The notes under the pieces were generated by a model. It saw only the letters and a program-made list of their open reading frames with translations, did no database searches and had not been told where the DNA came from. Position numbers and translations under genes: made by a program. From Prochilodus magdalenae (lineage: Eukaryota; Chordata; Actinopteri; Characiformes; Prochilodontidae): a stretch of DNA of 64,000 nt. The DNA is taken from assembly GCA_024036415.1 (NCBI GenBank), contig JAMWET010003072.1, positions 102,001 to 166,000 of the forward strand, read 5' to 3'. Of the stretch, positions 24,301 to 39,300 are shown in pieces. Numbering within the stretch: position 1 is the stretch's first letter; each line of letters starts with the position of its first letter.

Positions 24301-27300
24301 GCAACAGCAGCTGTCATTCTTTTAAAGAGACTTGCATTCAGTTTTTCAAAGATAGAGATATTAGAAGTTGGTTGTATTTTTTGCTTCTGATGATGCGAGT
24401 AATGCCAAAAATGTGATTTTGACATCTGGATTCCAGAGTGGTTACCCCACAGTTTTAAGAAATTGTTTTATTTTTAATTTTATTTTTTCATTGTAAAACG
24501 TCTTGTTGTCTTTATTATTTTCTCTGCCTCTTGATAGCTCCACAGGGTTAGGTGCCTTCTCAGTGGAGGGATGGTGTAACACCTGTTGACGTTTTCAGAT
24601 ATGAAGTCAGAATGGAGCTTTGTTTTCTCTTATCTTTCAAAGACGAAAGTTTAAGTACTGTTTATCTGATAGGGATAGGAGTTTTGATCTGCCAGGTTTT
24701 GCATAGTTGTTAGAGGTCCTGTTTTCCGGTCCAGCTGTGGAAATGTGGAAACATCTCCTGGTAAACGGCACTCCTACTAAAGGCCATTTTGCCTGTAAAT
24801 TTAATAAATGAGGGTTGTCTCTGATCCAACTGTTGGTTAAGTCATAAAGGGCAGTGGAACTGTGGAAGCAATCAAGGACTAAAGCATTTTGCAAGAATTT
24901 TGTAATTATTTTTGCATTAATTTGAATATTTTTTCATGAAACATCATCAAAAGAATTAAACGAACTAAACTGTTGACCTGTAACAGCGGAGACACAGCAT
25001 AAATTAATAATAATAAAAAAATAGAGCACAGTTTTCCCAAGTGCAGTCAACATATTCTTAATGTATTCTGAAAATGCTAGGTTTTATGTATCACTGGGGA
25101 ATATTTAAAGGACTGTATTCCATATTCAGCCATCAGTCTTTCAAAGTATTTTGGCCACAAGAGGTCGCTCACTCACCAGATGCTTGATGGTGTCCAGGAT
25201 GATCTTATACCAGTCATGGATGATGCTGTCTGTGTCATATTGCATCAAATACTCAGCGTTATGGCGAGTTTTCAGCTGCAGGGAGAACAAGAACTACATT
25301 ACACACAATACTAGTACTACAAAACCTTCAAGATGCAAAATATTTCCACTCAAAGCTTTTCTCTTTTTCTTTTTTAATTAATTAATAACAAATTCTAAGA
25401 ACAAATTTAGCCCAACAGATAAACAGCCTTCGGAGCCAAAACCACAGTAGAATATCCATCTATTGATCTATCACAGACATTAGCATCTATAGTGCACCTC
25501 TAGAACATTCTTCTTGCTGGACTTGTCTTTAGATGCCCAGCAAACCGTGGCACCCTTCAGCTCCACGGTGTACTCTGGGACAATCTGATTGGTCTTCGCC
25601 TGTAATAACCAATGAGAAATGACATGAGAACTAGGCTGCGTTTCCCAAAAACATACATAATGCAATGCTTATCTCAGTGTGTTCGGTCGTGTATGGAACA
25701 CAGAAGTCCTACTAAGACAAAAACGCAGTGAGTCATTTTACCACATTTCCACCAGGTGCGGATTTGGGGTCTTTGTGGAAAGTGAGAATGCCTCCATGAA
25801 GGACGGTCCATGACTGTGTCCAATTCTTCCTGTAAACGAAATGCAAAAAATAAAGAACCTGTTGGACCATATGGCAAAAATATAAAATCACAATATAGGA
25901 ACATAAATATTAATATGTATCACCACTTTTTGTGTTGATGGAACAACACGAACCAGCAAAACAGGGCAACATTTAAAAATGCCTATTACAAATCTGAGTA
26001 CGCTGATATACAGTATATCACCTGTCAGGGGTTTGATTAAACAAATCAAAACTAAATTTCTGTTATTGAAGTCTTTTTCTCCAGTGTATTGTACTTAAGT
26101 ATCAGCCTCACTTAAGTATGACTATTAGATAAAAAGACAAAGTCCACTAGGAATATAAATACTGTTAACTAAATTCTATTAACTGCATCATAAGCCAAGA
26201 ACAGTTTTCCTTCTCCTGTAAAGTTACCATTTCAGAGAAAAGAGACAAGACCATCTTCTACAGAAATAGAGATTTTTGTTCTTCTATATTTGCAAATATA
26301 AGCTTAAAATAGATTTCCTGTTTAAAAAAACACCTTAAAGTAAGATAACGGTATCTTTAACATTTATTACTGCTTGTACATGAAAACTTTACTGCCACGT
26401 AGGATGAAAACTGCTATTATAGAGAGCTATAATGTACCTTAGTTTCTTTCCATGTTCTGAAAATTTGGTCTTGTTAAGAATGCCAGCCTTCTCCAGCACT
26501 GATGCCTGAAACGGAAGAAGCGAGAGAAAGCGCTAGAAGGCTTTTCTAGAATATACAGTAGTGTGCAAAAGTAGGTCTGACATGTAAACCAAGTTAACCT
26601 CACATGCAAAGCTACTGGGCAGTAACATTTCTTTTAAAACAGTGACACTAAAACTAGAATACCAATAAAGAAATAAAACAAATCATTCTTATTTTGGGTG
26701 CCAGTGTGCTACCAAAACCATTTCCAAAACATGGCTGCTGGAAAAAAAAAAGTGATATATCAATTCCCTTATATATTAAAAAAAAAAAAAAACAAGAACA
26801 GGCAAAAATGCCCTCACTGCCAAACTTTTGCACAGTGCTATATTAGAAAAAACAACTTCAGTTTTTGTTATATTAATTGGAAGTGATATACATACTTAAC
26901 AGAGATCAAAGCAGGAAAAAACAGCCTGAAGAATACGTTACGTTTAATACAAATTTGATTACTTGATTAATGCTTATGCTTTTGGTTACTTAAAATAAAA
27001 AAGCAATATGAGCACATTCCACAGATAGTGGGCTGTTAGACTAACTTTGAGCTAGTTACATCCAATTCAAACTACGCTGACACTGTGGTGAATGACAATG
27101 CCAACCTTTTCTTTTTACTTGCTCACCACAATCTTTAGGAAAAATAGCAATGGACCAAGTAATCAAACTTAAAATGGAAGTTTAGTGGTATCTACTCTGT
27201 TAGAATAAGCACAGGAAAGAACATTTTAGTAAAGCACAAAGCCGATGACACACAACATTCATCTAAAACACAAAATATGCTAGTAAAGAAGGTTGTGTAA

Positions 27301-30300
27301 CAATGGTAGAACGCTTTCAGATCTTTTCTGTTCAGAAAAGAATTGTCATTTTCAGTAGAAAAGTTTTTGGGTCCCAAATGAAACTATAAAAGGCTCCATT
27401 TGGAAATATTCAAGGTATTCCACCATCATTACTGTGGTTACTGGTAAGTGTGAGTGCAGGGAGGGGAAGAGAAAATGATGGGTTAAGAAGATATCATAGA
27501 ATGGTAGACATAACTGACACTGGGGGGGGAGTCTTGGTAATCATATGAATGACGGCATATTAGCTACCCCTTGACATGTTGTGTTAGTCTTGTTAATCTG
27601 AGCATTAAAAACCCACTTTCCCATATATATGAACATCTAGACTATCAGGCCCATTTAATTAGTAGTGTGGCCATGCTATTCTAAGTCCATGCTCAGGCCT
27701 GTAGACCTGCACGCACATGATGGTGATGGTGTGCGTCTGGGTTGGACAGGTTCCTCCTTGGTCTCAACTTGTCTTCCTTTGAGGGAAAACAAAACAGTTT
27801 TGCAACACTCTCAGAATCTCAACAAAGTTCACTTTGAGCTTGTGTAAAATAAATAGGAGTATGGCTCTGAATGTTAATATAGAATATTACTGTGGAGAGA
27901 ATGATGGTGATGAACTGAGTTTGATAAGCTGATGAAGTTGCATCATGCTATGGCGGATTAATGAAAGAAAGGTGCTGCTTACCTGATTATGAATCTCTGG
28001 TGAATTTCCTGTGCTTGATGCATCACTAGCGTAATCGGAAGCAATCCTCCTGTGGCCTGGGAAAAACTTCTGCTGTAAAGGCTGCAGAAGGGCAGAGAAG
28101 TGAGGTGATGAAAATGTCGCAGGACGTTATCAGGTCAGAAGTTCTGCTGAAGTGTCCCTGTTACTTAATAACAACTGGCTGAGTTCTTGTGATCTATACC
28201 ACATGTATCGATCTGTCTAGATCAAGCGATCTTCTAAAGTTTAAGTCACACCTGAAGAGCATCTCAGGAGTAAACTGTAGTAAATCTCCAATATACTAAA
28301 TTTATCAAATATAGACAAATGCAGAGATGTCGAGCAAGGAGCTACAAGTACTTTGTTACTGTATCTATTCACTTTACGTGAGTATTTCTGTCACAGAATA
28401 CTTTTTCTTTATTTTTACTCACTGAAATTTACAAAAGAGACAAATGCAGATATGGCAAAATCTGTACTTTTACTCACTACATTTTCAAAACAGGATTGTT
28501 TCTATAACTCTGCAATCTTTTCATCTTTTGTAATATTTAACAATGAGATAATTCTATTCAGGCACCTAATGAAGTGTGAATCAGAATCCTACTGGATGTG
28601 AAAGGGTGGAAGGAGGAGCCAGGGAGTGGAGTCAACCTGTGATTGGCTACTTCCATGGCTTATAGGCCCCCCAAAGGACATGGCAAATTAAATAATAAAG
28701 AGCAGGTGAAAAAAAAAAAAGAAAACAGCAGCAAGCCAGTATCTAATAAAGATGGGGCATCTGCAGTTTTCCCCAACTCTCCTCAACTTTATTTTAATCA
28801 ATACAGCCCCAAACGCAGGTAATAAGGAGGACACTGACTAAACCCATGTCATTTACCCAATTTTAAGCAGCTACAGATTTCAGTGATATGATGAATGTTC
28901 AGTTCATTTCACCTGGAGGCTAATGAGTAGTGATCGAGGGAAACTCTCAATGATGTACTGATAAAATCACCACTGTCATCAGAATTTTTTGAAAACTACT
29001 GTTCGGACTTTCTGACAGCCAGATATTTTTTCGTTTAATTTTTTCCAGCTTCTTATTTGACATTTCCAGTCCTCCTTAAGAGATGCAGCAGTTACCAAAT
29101 TGGTAATTTGGCTGCAGCACCATTTAAGGTGGAACAGAAATTTAAATAAGAAGCTTCCAAAAAAATTGGGAATTATTTCCTTACTTGGAAGTGCTATTTG
29201 GAGGAAAAAACAAACAAACAAACAAACAAACAAACAAACAAACACTTGACCCATTAACTCCAAGCATTTTGAGGAGTCCAGAGGTTAGTTGCTCACCATA
29301 TCCTCCTGTGATGTGTTGAACATGGTATGTCTCCAGTTCTTCAGGATGGGGACACCGTCTGGATCCACACCGTTCCCCAGAGGTGGATGTCCAGATGGGG
29401 CTGGAGCCTTCAGTTAGAGTTTACAGAGTTTATGAACTTAGTCATAGGATTTAGCTCATAATGGGCCGGAAAAAAAACATACTGAAGGGCAACACATTTC
29501 TGAAATTGTAGACCAATAAGCTGAATAACTGCCAAGTGTCACTGTTCAGATAAACACTGAGTATTACAGGACACATAATAAAGACAAGACACCACTAAGA
29601 CTAAATAAAACTTAGATGAATATAGATGAAGATTGAATTTTGAACATGAATGGCTTATGAAGCATGCACACAAACCTCTGGAAGGGTCCACTGGGACTTA
29701 AAGCCATCCTTTAAGTAGTAGTACGCCTTGCCGTTGTTATCCTTCGATTGGATCCACTGTAAAAATGGAGTAACAGTATTACAGAAGCTACTCTACATTA
29801 AAAACACAACACACCAGACCAAACGGACTCATTCAGTATGGTAAACATGGTGCTGTCAGGTCTGACAGTAATACATGAAATGACCAACAGATGGCGCTAT
29901 TCAACCGGTATAGAATGCTCTGTTGGTTGGCTTTGAACAAGCACAATAAAATGAAGGAGGGTGTTCACAGATATCCCACACATATGAACAAGATGTTTTG
30001 TGGAAGTTTGTGGAAGTTGAAAGTTTTAATGACTTGACAGGCAGCGACATGGTCTACTAAATGTTACTGATGCAAGTTTCTTTTCCATTTAAACAGACTG
30101 AATAAAGTATCTTAAACCAAAAATAATAAAGGGAAAAACAACATGACCGGCTTTAGAAAATCGTGATTGGTTGATATCATATTAATGATATAACTTCAGT
30201 GTTCACTAACACCTCCTCCACACTGACTCAAGTTCAGCTCTTTCTATGTTGGTGTGCACGTCTACAGTTCATAGACAGCCATGTTTACCTGCTGGTTTGT

Positions 30301-33300
30301 GTGCTCGCTGGTAAATACAGTTTTTCCATCAGGCTCTGTGGAGCAGGTCCAGCCCGCAGGTACGGGGGTCCCTGGATTCAGGGTGACCCGAGGCAGAGCT
30401 GTCAGTTTGACCTGGGGCAGGTGATGGTCTTTGGCATCCTGAGGCCCATGATCATTTGTAGGGTAGTCCTCCTCAGGCAAAGGAGGCTGGAAAGAGAAGG
30501 GGGACGACGACAAAGACTTTAAAATCAATTTAAATCTAGGTCAAATTTAAAATAGGTTTCTGTTTATACTGGCTGTGCTAGAGTTTGTAAGGGTGAAAAG
30601 GTGCGGTGAAGGAGCCAGACACGGGAAAAGGCACTGGTCCCGGGTCTCTCTAAAAGACACACGCCCAGGACACACTCCACGCGGGGTAGAAGTGGTGTTT
30701 ATTGGCCCAAGTAACCACACATCTCACCATTACTGTCCGGAGTAACTTAGAAGCAGCTGCATCAGACGGGAGGCTAGGCTACAGCTAGCTCCTTCGTCCC
30801 GCGCAGACAGCTACAGCTCAGCGCGCATGCGCAAGTGCACGTAATCAACCGTTACAAGCGGCATCGTATGCCATGCCTATTTTTTTCTTAAGTGCAAAAT
30901 TTGTACTGAAACACTCCCACCCTCTATATTTTACTGATACTATATTTTAATAACTACTTATAACAATAATACATAATAAATAAATAACAATGATAATAAT
31001 CATCATTTTAAAAAATATTATCTTTTTGCTGTAGCTGTAGGAATCTCCTACACTGCACTAATCCAGTGATAAATTCCAGTTATGATGACTAAAATGATTA
31101 TAATTCTGATAAAATAAACAGTTTTGCTGTTTGCCTGGTTATGTTTTAAACCTGCTGTAAAACTATTTAATGGGAGTACAAAAGAAAACGAGCCAGATTT
31201 CCCATCCGGTGTGGTGAAAGAGCTCGGCTGAGTCAGAGGTACAGTGGAAAGGAGGCGTCCTGGTACTCTAATCACAGTGCTTACTCACATTTTAGATGAT
31301 GCGTTAAATTTGTATTGTGGTATACCAGCCACTTATCTTATCATCTTGTATTTTTCTTAGCATTTGATAGCTTGTAGAGCTTGATTGCTTTCTGGGGGAA
31401 ACATGGCTCTTTAACTTCAGTGGTTGTGTTGAAAACAGTCAGTGAGGTAACAAGAATGCATGACAGTTTATGAATATGTATTCAACTACACAATTGTATT
31501 GTTTCCATAAATTAACAATAACTGTTTTATGTAAATGTGTAACATGGCAGTGCTGGAGTGTTTAAAGTAATTGGGCCATGGATGTTTCACAATTTAGCTG
31601 GATATTCATACACAAAGTGAGCTATGCTATTTTTACTGATGGAATTTCCACCAACGTAATAAAATATTGATTACTGATCAAATAATATTTATTGGTTAGG
31701 CACTACTGTCTAACACCCTATTAGTCTATTAGTGGATGTCTCTTGTATCAACCCACCACCCCTCCCCAGCTGGAGACTCTTACCGGCCCATCTGCCTGAG
31801 GCTCTGGTGCTACCCATGTGGCCTGCTTGAGTATGTCGTTGTAGTAGTAGTGCCTGCCTGTAGTCTCATCCAGCACCTGTTTCCAGTCGGAGCTTTGCGG
31901 GACAGCCGAAGAGGTGGACGTGGGGGCTGGCATGGAAAAGGTCTCCATGCCTGCCGGAGGGGGGCTCCGAGGGTCTGCCCAGCTGCGCTGCTGTGTCGCA
32001 GGATGATAATAGAAAGTCTTGCCGCTGTCCTGGTCAGTATGCACCTCCCAGCCGGCTGTGTCGGGGAGCGTGGCTGAGTCTGGAGCAGGACTGAGGGCGA
32101 GGCCGGGGGAGGAGCAGGTAGATGAGGAAGAGGGAGCTGAGCGAGTGGTCTTCTTCAGGTCAGTGATGTTAGCATACACCGCTGTGGTTGGGTTCTCATT
32201 CTCTGGCTTTAGAAAAGAGACAGAGTTCAGGTTAGCATGCTAGCAAATTGATAAATGTATTAAGAGCGCAAACATATCGTCGCTGTCCAAAGAAAAACAC
32301 GTATCTCCATTTTTGTTGATTTTTACTTTTATGCCCCATTCGATTACATGAGCTGCTGTTTACAGGGTGTACAAATTTCATAAAAAGTGGACCAACAGAA
32401 ATGGCCCAAAACTGCTTGGTAAGACGTCTGGTTCCATTGACTTCCAGTCAAATTAAACGAGGTTTTTGGCCTCTCCTGGAAAGTTGCCATTTTGGAGCTA
32501 CCTGTTTTTCTTTGGACAGCGACGATATACAGGTTAAACATTTCAAAATACCAGTTTTGTACTTGAGGCACATGTAGAAAATCACACACTCTAGCTAATG
32601 AATATTGACATGATACCTAAGGCACTAATAAAAATGAGGTATGAATAAGCAGTTGTAAGTTTGGGGCCCCAGTTAGAAAAGTGGACACATCTACCATCTA
32701 CAGAGAACACACTTTTTAATACACAATTGTTTTCATTTGATAAAATTCAGTAAATTAGAGATTAATCCAGCATCAAATGTGGCCTGTGCATCAGTTATGG
32801 CAGACCTTATATCACCCCCTCCCCCTTTTTTCCAGAAAGATGTTTTTACAATTTCGGGAAACTATGCAAAGTTTACATGTGTTTACATTTTTCTAATGCA
32901 AACCTAAACAAAGTATGGACACCAAACGTCTGGCTGAATACATTCGGGAACAGGGGAGAATTCCAAAAATGTGTTATTTTGCTTAACTGTTCCCTTTACA
33001 GCAGCTTCTGCTTCTGCATCCTAGAATGAAAACTGCACCAGAGAGTCCTCATTAATGTCCAACAGTCGGTTTCTCAAAAGCACTATTGCACGAAGACCAT
33101 CATTAAATGGTAGCATGAACATATCTTTGAATGCTGTCTACCTAGCAACGCTGTTGGCACTGGGACTTGCCATCCAGGCTACCTGCCAGGATGGACTTGT
33201 CAGACCTGTTAGTTACGAGCAGGAGTCCACAAAATGAAAATGAAGTCTCATCTTAGTCAGCTGCTTCTGAAACGTACCTGCATCTTAGAAATCCAAGGCT

Positions 33301-36300
33301 TACGGAAAGAAAAGAAGAATACAGAGCCTCTAACGTGGCCCTTGTGTAACATCAAACACACTGGCGGTTTCATGGCCTCAGCACAGTTACTACTCTCTGA
33401 GGCATTCCCGTCATCAGCTCAAACAAAAGACTATGGAAACCTGGGCAGGACAAAACGGCAAAGCGACCACATCCCTGCCTGAGCCTTCCCTTTATTCAGC
33501 AGCAACAAAAGAGATAGAAGGAAATCAGATATCCCTCCAGAGTGCAGACTCAGACACAGGCCAGCCTCTGTTCAGCTCACACTCTCAACTCACTACAAGT
33601 AAACCTGCAACTCACAGTCCAAACAGAGTCAGGGGTCTGGATGGGTTTTAAAACAGTCCGGATGCAGACCAAAACTGTAAACAGCTTGTTTCTAGGATAG
33701 CAACACCGTAGCTATACAGTGAAAAGTCAATATGGCTTTGAGTGTTTTCTTTTTTTTTTGCCATGTACATCTTTTTACACTGCTTTCTGTCTGATTTACG
33801 TCATCAACATCACATTATTAAGCACTTTCAGCTGCGTTCTTGTGTTTGAAGGCTACTAGCTATCTAGATAGATACAGCTAGGGCTACAGCAACAAAAAGG
33901 GCCATGCCCATCATATGTGCAAAAGTAAAAAAAGAGATTCCTGTCATTTTCAGCCAAAATGGCCAAAAGTACAAGTTCTTATTTTTTCAGAACGCATTTA
34001 TGATGAGATTAGATATAAGGATAGTCTATATACACTGCATAAAGGAAGACGTAAAGTAAATAAGCTAAAACAAACAGGATTTTCAAGGTGCTACTATTCT
34101 CAAACAACGGTCTGGCTACTACAGAGTCCATGGCTCAACTTCACTGAATGTGTTAAGGGTTTTGACTTGAACTTTGAAGGTGTACAAAAATGCCCTCAGA
34201 TTCCTCTGAAAACCCAACCTTTCAGCTTACTTAAAAGAAAAGAGTGTCCAACATTAAACACTGAAAAACTTCACTTGTGTTATTTGCAGTTAATGGCTTT
34301 TTTAAAACAGAAGTGGACACAACTGCGCCTTCGATTGAACAAACAAATGTGTCTGAAGAAATGCTTAAAACTGCCTCAGTTTAGTGGGTTACTCCAAATA
34401 ATAAATATTTTCAGGAAATGCTTCGATAAGTGTAGATGGTCAGAGCGAAAGTACTGTAGCCATATCACATCATCAGGCCTCCACGAAATGGGGCAATGTC
34501 CAGCTGATGTGTTTTCCAAAGTCAGGGTGCTCTCAGGGGACAGGAAGCTGAGATCCAAACAGTGCGGCATGGAGGGATGAACTTTCTGATACACACAGCC
34601 CTATCCTAGCATGTGTGTGGCATGCCATCCAAGGGCAAAGTCATTTTACCCGAGCACCTGACTAGTAGACTTGATCTACGTAGGCTTACACAGATCAGCA
34701 CTGTAAGCATCCATAAGTATATGGATACATTAACACACGCTAGTTAACTGGAATAAACTCATACTTCAAATGTCCACAAGTTTGTAGGCAGCTACTTATC
34801 CATAATCCTTTGAAATCCAAAGTATTAAAAGAGAGTTTGTCCCCATTTGCTTCTGTAACAGAATATGCTCTCTTGGGAAGGCTTTACACTGCTGGAAGAG
34901 TGAGGATTTGATTGCAGCCCCAAGAGCATTAGTGAGGTCAGGTACTGACGTTGGATGATTAGTTTTGTATTGCTCCAACACAGTTCCACTGTTCCAGAGC
35001 ACAATGGTGGGACGCTTGGCTTTGGCCATGGTGACCTTAGGCTCATATGTGTCATCACATTCTATTGGCAATGTTCCTCTATGGAGATTATACAATATTG
35101 GCGATAGCTACAGCTTATAGAACCGGAAATCACCAGTTACAAAGGGTGTACAAGTATGGAAATAAAGCAAACTAATACTGAAAGTGGGAAAAATGAACCA
35201 TAAAGTAATGGCTCAACTGTTCCCATTACCCCAAACAGAGTCATGTTCAGAATCTGAAGCTAGCTTTTTAAACTGGATGTATGAGGCTAGTGGAACCTTT
35301 ACGCTTTGGTTTGCCTGGTAATAAATAGTGAGATCTTTTTTCATTGCTTGTTAGCTATGCCATACTTTGCCAGAAACCACATGAACAATTCTGTTTAAGA
35401 GATTTAGTTTCCAAAAATACTGATTGATGAGGTAAGGGGAAATCCATAGAAAACAGTCGGTTTACCAAACTACTGTGAAAACCATGCAAATCTCGAAAAA
35501 ATAAAAATACTGACACTGAAATCTTGATTAACAAAAGGAAAAGCTTTACATATTTGACAGACCTAAGGTACAATGGCAAGTAGAGCACATTTCTGCAAGT
35601 GTATATACAAAAGAATGTCCAGAGCTAGGCAATGTAGAATGGTGTAAAATCTAGATACTATTCCATGCAGGTAACAACAATATCCACATATTAAAAGCTA
35701 GCTAAGCTAATATTTATTGCATATCCACAAACAAGTCCATGGTTCTGGAGATACAGACTGTAAAGGTGTTGTAATACACATACAGGGTGTTATGATATGC
35801 ACTATGATATCACAAAAAGATATAACCACAATGATAAAGGAACAACCCTGACGTGATGCACCTGAAACAAATATGTGTAATTTTTTTTTAAGTGACCTTA
35901 AGAAAAAAAGAAAGCTAGATAAAGGCTGGCAATACTTTTTAACTGGGGTATCAAAAAACATATACGTAATGTTAGACAAACCATACATGTCCCACCCTGA
36001 AATGCATTTATCATTACAGCCCCTACAGCCAGCAAGCCTAACAGAGCCTGAGACAGTGTTTCTAACCGCCTGAAGAAATGTTCCCACTAACTCTCCTGAT
36101 CTCACAATCCACCCATGTGTTCACGGCTTACCTTGGAAAAGCTCAGGACAGTCATCAGCCTAGGTACAAACCTACGGCAAGCGCTAAGTATCACTTCATC
36201 CACCGCCATTGTGGCCAAAAGCGCCAAATACACAAGAAAAAGAAAGGGGAAAAAAAAAGATCAAACTCAAATCGAAAGATAGTGAAACGTTCAACCACAT

Positions 36301-39300
36301 CCAATCTCCACTGAGAGTTGATGTGGCCTGAAAAACAGAAGTTCAAGTCCTTTTTCACTTTTCATTTCCAGAGAACATCACATTCACAACCCATAATCGT
36401 CCACCTTGTGGAGAGGGAGTCTGAGAAATGGTGAAACAGCATTTCTGTTCGTAAGCTTGTGGGTGTTACTAAGCCAAGCAGGGTACTTTAGAAATCTTCT
36501 ATGGGACTTTAACCGCGCTCCCCTGAGCTTTACCCAGACACGCACACACAGAAACGGATTCAACAGTGGCACACAGTAGATGCTATTAGTGGGTGGAGGG
36601 CGCACGGACTGTTCAACAGCAATTTCCTCTCTAGGAGGAGTAATGAGGATTTAAACATAAACAAACACGCAGCTTTGGAGCTTTTATGTTCAGCACAGAA
36701 AGTATGGTCGCAGAACAAAAAGGCATTCACTAAAACACTACAGCTTGGATGCTAATTGCCTCCTTGAAGGTTTTTAAACAGAACACGTTAGTGAACGCAG
36801 CAGGGAAAGCTGTGCGGGAAAAATGAAAAACCCGAGCAATATCCCCTTTCCTCTCTGTTCCTTTCAGCCACGCATGTGTTACAGACTCAGTGAGAAAGAC
36901 GTTTGGCAGTGTAGTAGAGAATTGTGACACCAACAATTCAACACCAAGCCAAAGGCTTTGTTATTCAAATGACATCTCCACATCAGACACACCCAGGGAT
37001 TTCATGGTCAGCTTGTTCAGGTCCCATTTGGTCACGCTGAATGTGACATAGGCACTCTTCACCAGGGTACTATCAGTACGTTACACAGAGGCTGTCTTTT
37101 TTCAGTGATTGGATCACTTTTGGATTTCTCTTAACCAAATGAGAACCCTGGTGTAACACACCCAGGATGATTGAATCACTCAAACCACATTCAGAGGTGG
37201 TCAGAGATGGACTTTAACCAAAATAAACAATGTAAAAAGTAGATAAACAAGTAAACGCAAGACGAAGGGTATGCAAAGCTTTATCCCCAAACCAAGTACT
37301 ATCTGGTCACACTGGGGAAAAATTTAAATGGAGCCTGACCAAGGTATCCGCACATGAAACATTCTGATGAAAGTGTGAGCGGCCTCATAGTGTCAGAAAC
37401 CACATAAACAAGCCTACTGATGTGATTATCTAAATCAATGCAATTTAAAGCCACTGAGTGATAAAAGTAGTTTCCAATGTACACATGTAGTCTGAACAAT
37501 GCTTATTGATAATGCTTACTACTTAGTATTTCCATTAGCCTCATAGCTCCAGTTTACAATGATAAATGTGCCATGTGTAAGCTGATCTACTACATTTGAG
37601 GCAAGGAGCATCTGGGTACTTTACAGTGTTGTCCCTTTGAATATACTGATCCAACTCAGACAATGATCATACGCTTGATTAGATAATTGAGGTACTGGAA
37701 CAGCAAAATCACTAGACACAGTACAGGAGTACTCTAGGACTGAAATCTGGAAACATGGCCACAAATGCCTTGATTAGAGAAATGCATTTAAACACAAGGT
37801 GTGGTTACCTAAGACTGTAGACCACAGAAATCCTTAACTTTATTCACAACACATTATTATTATACACTGTTTGAACTTTCGCTTTGGTGTCTGTATACAT
37901 ATAAACACACATGCACACACAGACACACACACACACACACACAGACACACACACACAGACACACACAGACACACACACACAGACACACACACACAGACAC
38001 ACACACAGACACAAGCACATGCATGCACGCACACACACAAATGATGATGAATCATACATGACCGGCCTAACTCTGAAATCAATTAAGAGCCTCAAGTTGG
38101 TATAAACTACTATAGTAAAAGTTGATAAGCTAATATATTAAATTTTGATAAATGAACTGTCATATATTTGTCTAATTACATCCCACTATAACTTATCCAG
38201 GTCCCACTTCCTACCAAATCCTCTACTATGTAACACCTAATCATGCTTAGTCAGTCCTATGACTACACCAGCAAGGAGATGAGACCAAGCCAATTTTACT
38301 ATTCCTGCATTACCCCTTTATATACTATACTTTATATCCTCAAACATTTGTGGCACGACTGGTACACAGCACACAGTCTCTCAGTGTAGCACTCTGTTGG
38401 ATAGTGCCCCTCTGCCTCTTGTAGTGCTAGCCCTGTTAGAGAGCTACTTTCCCTTAGCATACCAAGTTAACACACTCTATGAGCTACTGCAATGTGGTAC
38501 ACTATCAAAACCCTGTAGTGACCTACTGCCCATTCATGTACCTGTCTACCGTAACGCATCAAAACAAAGGAAATGTAGGAAACTAACCAGAATAAAGTTA
38601 ATTCATGATTAGATTTTTTTCTATTGATATAATTAAGCCTTAACCTTCCAAATGAACATTGTTATAACCTGTACTAATAATTAAACAAACAACATTAATA
38701 TACCTCACAGATGTATTGCTTCAAATGTGTACCAGTGTGCTCTTCAGTGTCTGATAGGTGAAAGCGGGTACAGTAAGTGAAGTACAATTATGGTATAACA
38801 GTTTTTGAGAATAAGAACCCAGGTTTATTTATAATGAACGGATGGTTGGATTATTTTTCAAACCAGGGAAAACAACTTATCTGTAATAAAATAGCAATTT
38901 ATAACAGTAAATAGAGAATCGGTTCACACTGTGTTAGTGCTGCAAACGTCATAAACAAAACCATGTGACCTAAATAGAACCAAAAGGGTCCACCTCCGGC
39001 ACAAAGCTGCCTTTGCTTGGTCAGAGGCTCACTCTGCTTGGACAAAAACAGTTAATAATCTGAAACTCAAACCACCAAATAAAAATAATAATTTTCTCTA
39101 CATCAAAGTTTAATCTTAATCCTTTAGGTCCTTTTTCCTGTCCATGGACTAAGCCTAGACCTGGGCTGAACAGAATGGCCTATGGGAGGCCTAGATCGCC
39201 ACTACTAATTATTTTTAGCCCTAATATATTTTGGGGAAAGTTGTCTATAGACTGATAAACAAATCACAGTTCACTGCATTGAGCATGGTTCAAAGTATTT

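Noticed and set aside
31736..32077. 113-codon plus frame across the WW exon
   Set aside because: Shadow of the minus-strand WW1/WW2 exon, which has clear domains and phase-matched splice sites.
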